This document shows positions 13,362 through 13,390 of a stretch of DNA of 13,390 nt, piece by piece (the first letter of the stretch is position 1; each line of letters opens with the position of its first letter). The translations under genes were made by a program, and so were the position numbers. This stretch comes from an uncultured Bacteroidales bacterium (lineage in GTDB: Bacteria; Bacteroidota; Bacteroidia; Bacteroidales; UBA932), in assembly GCA_947253655.1 (NCBI GenBank), contig CAMYAE010000034.1, positions 1 through 13,390 on the forward strand, in the 5' to 3' direction. The notes under the pieces are model-generated. The model was not told where the DNA came from, did not search any database, and saw only the letters and a program-made list of their open reading frames with translations.

Positions 13362-13390
13362 AGACATATATAATTGGGAGGATACCAAAG

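Overview
The window reads as chromosomal DNA of an anaerobic, probably gut-associated Bacteroidales bacterium (Bacteroidota). Three things point there. Promoters have the Bacteroidota form (a TTTG box, about 19 nt, then TAnnTTTG). Most starts lack a Shine-Dalgarno sequence. The protein families (DUF4493, PCMD and FISUMP lipoproteins) are largely confined to this phylum. The genus cannot be fixed from the sequence; a Rikenellaceae- or Bacteroidaceae-like host is a guess.

Region 1 (1-149) holds no gene. It carries a structured, repeat-rich leader and the promoter of the operon that follows. Region 2 (150-8231) is one tightly packed five-gene operon on the plus strand. Gene order is a four-domain DUF4493/Fn3-like/PCMD-like lipoprotein, a short DUF4493-only lipoprotein, a second four-domain DUF4493/PCMD lipoprotein, a small outer-membrane beta-barrel, and a lipoprotein that keeps the Fn3-like and PCMD domains but has a different N-terminal half. 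Junctions range from a 4-nt overlap to a 15-nt gap. All four lipoproteins have a clear lipobox. The set looks like a cell-surface assembly built by duplication and domain swapping around one barrel; its function is unknown. This is the most interesting part of the window. It closes with a perfect 16-bp hairpin at 8233-8274, shared with the convergent transporter gene.

Region 3 (8275-11093) is on the minus strand. It contains an MFS transporter resembling the MFSD1-type branch, preceded by its own promoter, and a lipoprotein with a BIG2 domain and a FISUMP domain, also with its own promoter. Region 4 (11094-13390) is housekeeping: dxs (1-deoxy-D-xylulose-5-phosphate synthase, first step of the MEP isoprenoid pathway), then a tRNA-Thr(UGU) gene with a near-perfect promoter and a small hairpin after it.

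A 21-nt palindromic element occurs twice in the two main non-coding gaps (23-43 and 8291-8311), with paired changes that preserve the stem. It looks like a dispersed intergenic repeat family. No mobile element, CRISPR array, phage gene or rRNA was found.
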